Shown here in pieces: positions 4,578-5,369 of a DNA stretch of 5,369 bases. The notes below the pieces were generated by a model. It ran no database searches. It saw only the letters and a list, made by a program, of their open reading frames with translations, and was not told the origin of the DNA. This DNA is from Deltaproteobacteria bacterium (GTDB lineage Bacteria > Desulfobacterota > Binatia > Binatales > Binataceae): positions 1-5,369 of the forward strand of contig JAJXYM010000388.1 in the NCBI GenBank assembly GCA_021780585.1. Direction: 5' to 3'. Position 1 is the stretch's first letter. Every line of letters begins with the position of its first letter. A program made the position numbers and the translations under genes.

Positions 4578-5369
4578 TCAGCCGATCGCCTTCGCCTCCC
4601 TCAGTCGCGCGATCTCCTCCCGCGACAGTCCGGCCTCCAAAGCGACCGACTCGGTATGCTGTCCGAGCCGCGGCGCCGGGGCGAAGGGCTGGTCCTCAAA
4701 ACCGCCGAATTCCACCGGTCCGCGCACTACGCGGCAGTCCTTGATCCGCGGATGATCGACCGCGTGGAAGATGCCGAGCGCATGCGCCTGCGGATCGCTG
4801 AGCACGTCGGCGTTGCTCTGCACTGGCGCCCACACCAGGTCGTATTCGTCCAGGCGCGGCGCCCATTCGGCGAGTGTGCGGACGTTCAGAGTTTCCTCGA
4901 TCAGCCGAATCAGATCGCGATTATTGCGGGTGCGCAATTGTGACGTCCGGAAACGCTCGTCGTCGATCCATTCGCGTCGCTCCAGCGCCGCACAAAACGG
5001 CTCCCAATGGCGATCCGGCTGAATCAGCACGAAGTAAAGCCACTGACCGTCCTTACAGCGGTAGGCGTTCCACAACGGATTAGGCCGGTCGGCGCGGCTC
5101 TGCGGTTCGGCGGGCCCGCCCCCCATCATCGCGATCGTCAGGTCGAGCGAGTTCATCCAAAGACCCATCGCGAACAACGACATTTGAACTTCACAGCCCC
5201 GGCCGGTACGCGCGCGTCCCAGCAGCGCGGCCGAGATGGCGCCGGCAAGTGCGAGTCCCGACGGCTGATCGATCATCGCGGGGCGCTGAGCGGGCGGCGG
5301 TTCGCCTGGTTCGGCCGCGGTCGCCATCAGGCCCGTGCGCGCCCATCCGGCGGCATAGTCATAGCCCGG
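4578..5369 (-). CDS. Family III (CaiB/BaiF) CoA-transferase, C-terminal 263 residues (5' end beyond the window)
   Basis: Enzymes of this family move CoA between a donor thioester and an acid acceptor in the cytoplasm. The frame is open to the right edge: the first visible residues are PGYDYAAGWARTGLM, a typical internal family segment, so the Met at 5327 is not the start and roughly 120-140 N-terminal residues are missing. Asp at visible residue 34 (RPAMIDQPSGLALAGAI; codon 5270-5268) sits where the family has its catalytic aspartate (Asp169 of formyl-CoA transferase), which forms the acyl-enzyme anhydride. Further marks are RTGRGCEVQMSL (54-65), the NPLWNAYRCKDGQWL region, and the C-terminal PRLGQHTESVALEAGLSREE signature. 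The acids it uses cannot be read from sequence. Lying upstream of and codirectional with the ThDP enzyme, it may supply that enzyme's CoA thioester, in the way formyl-CoA transferase serves oxalyl-CoA decarboxylase. Confidence 0.92.
   Translation of the reverse strand, partial: PGYDYAAGWARTGLMATAAEPGEPPPAQRPAMIDQPSGLALAGAISAALLGRARTGRGCEVQMSLFAMGLWMNSLDLTIAMMGGGPAEPQSRADRPNPLWNAYRCKDGQWLYFVLIQPDRHWEPFCAALERREWIDDERFRTSQLRTRNNRDLIRLIEETLNVRTLAEWAPRLDEYDLVWAPVQSNADVLSDPQAHALGIFHAVDHPRIKDCRVVRGPVEFGGFEDQPFAPAPRLGQHTESVALEAGLSREEIARLREAKAIG

Overview
The window looks like chromosomal DNA from a high-GC Gram-negative bacterium. Rows of 60 bases that I counted by hand run from about 70 to 87 % G+C in parts of the left third. 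The RNase II-family protein resembles types I know from deltaproteobacteria and their relatives, a lipobox lipoprotein is present, and the tRNA lacks an encoded CCA end. A soil-type lineage near Desulfobacterota/Binatota is my best guess; this is inference and not firm.

Left part (1-2313). An RNase II/R-family exoribonuclease is read leftwards and runs off the left edge; only its first 372 residues are present. Its strongest reading frame has no stop inside the window. Divergent from it, after a gap of only 36 bases, is a 77-residue ribbon-helix-helix-like protein. The gap holds two opposed sigma70-like promoters whose -10 boxes overlap on one ACTATATG core, and the rightward promoter predicts a leaderless mRNA for the small gene. 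Convergent with the small gene is a glycine-zipper outer-membrane-type lipoprotein read leftwards. The 239 bases between it and the tRNA hold short inverted and direct repeats and no convincing gene.

Middle (2314-2695). A complete class II tRNA-Leu (anticodon UAA) is read rightwards. It is followed by about 200 bases of clearly lower G+C (about 48 % in 2401-2580) and then a perfect 28-base palindrome.

Right part (2696-5369). Two metabolic genes are read leftwards: a family III (CaiB/BaiF) CoA-transferase that enters from the right edge, and, 250 bases downstream, a thiamine-diphosphate enzyme of the oxalyl-CoA decarboxylase / 2-hydroxyacyl-CoA lyase group. A natural reading is that the transferase activates a carboxylic acid as its CoA thioester and the ThDP enzyme then cleaves the C1-C2 bond, giving formyl-CoA plus a carbonyl product (lyase) or formyl-CoA plus CO2 (oxalyl-CoA decarboxylase). 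Active-site landmarks fit the lyase side better, but the substrate is not determined. I did not find a clear new defence, mobile or CRISPR-like system. The most interesting items are the lyase-like enzyme with its altered active site and the compact divergent promoter beside the ribonuclease.
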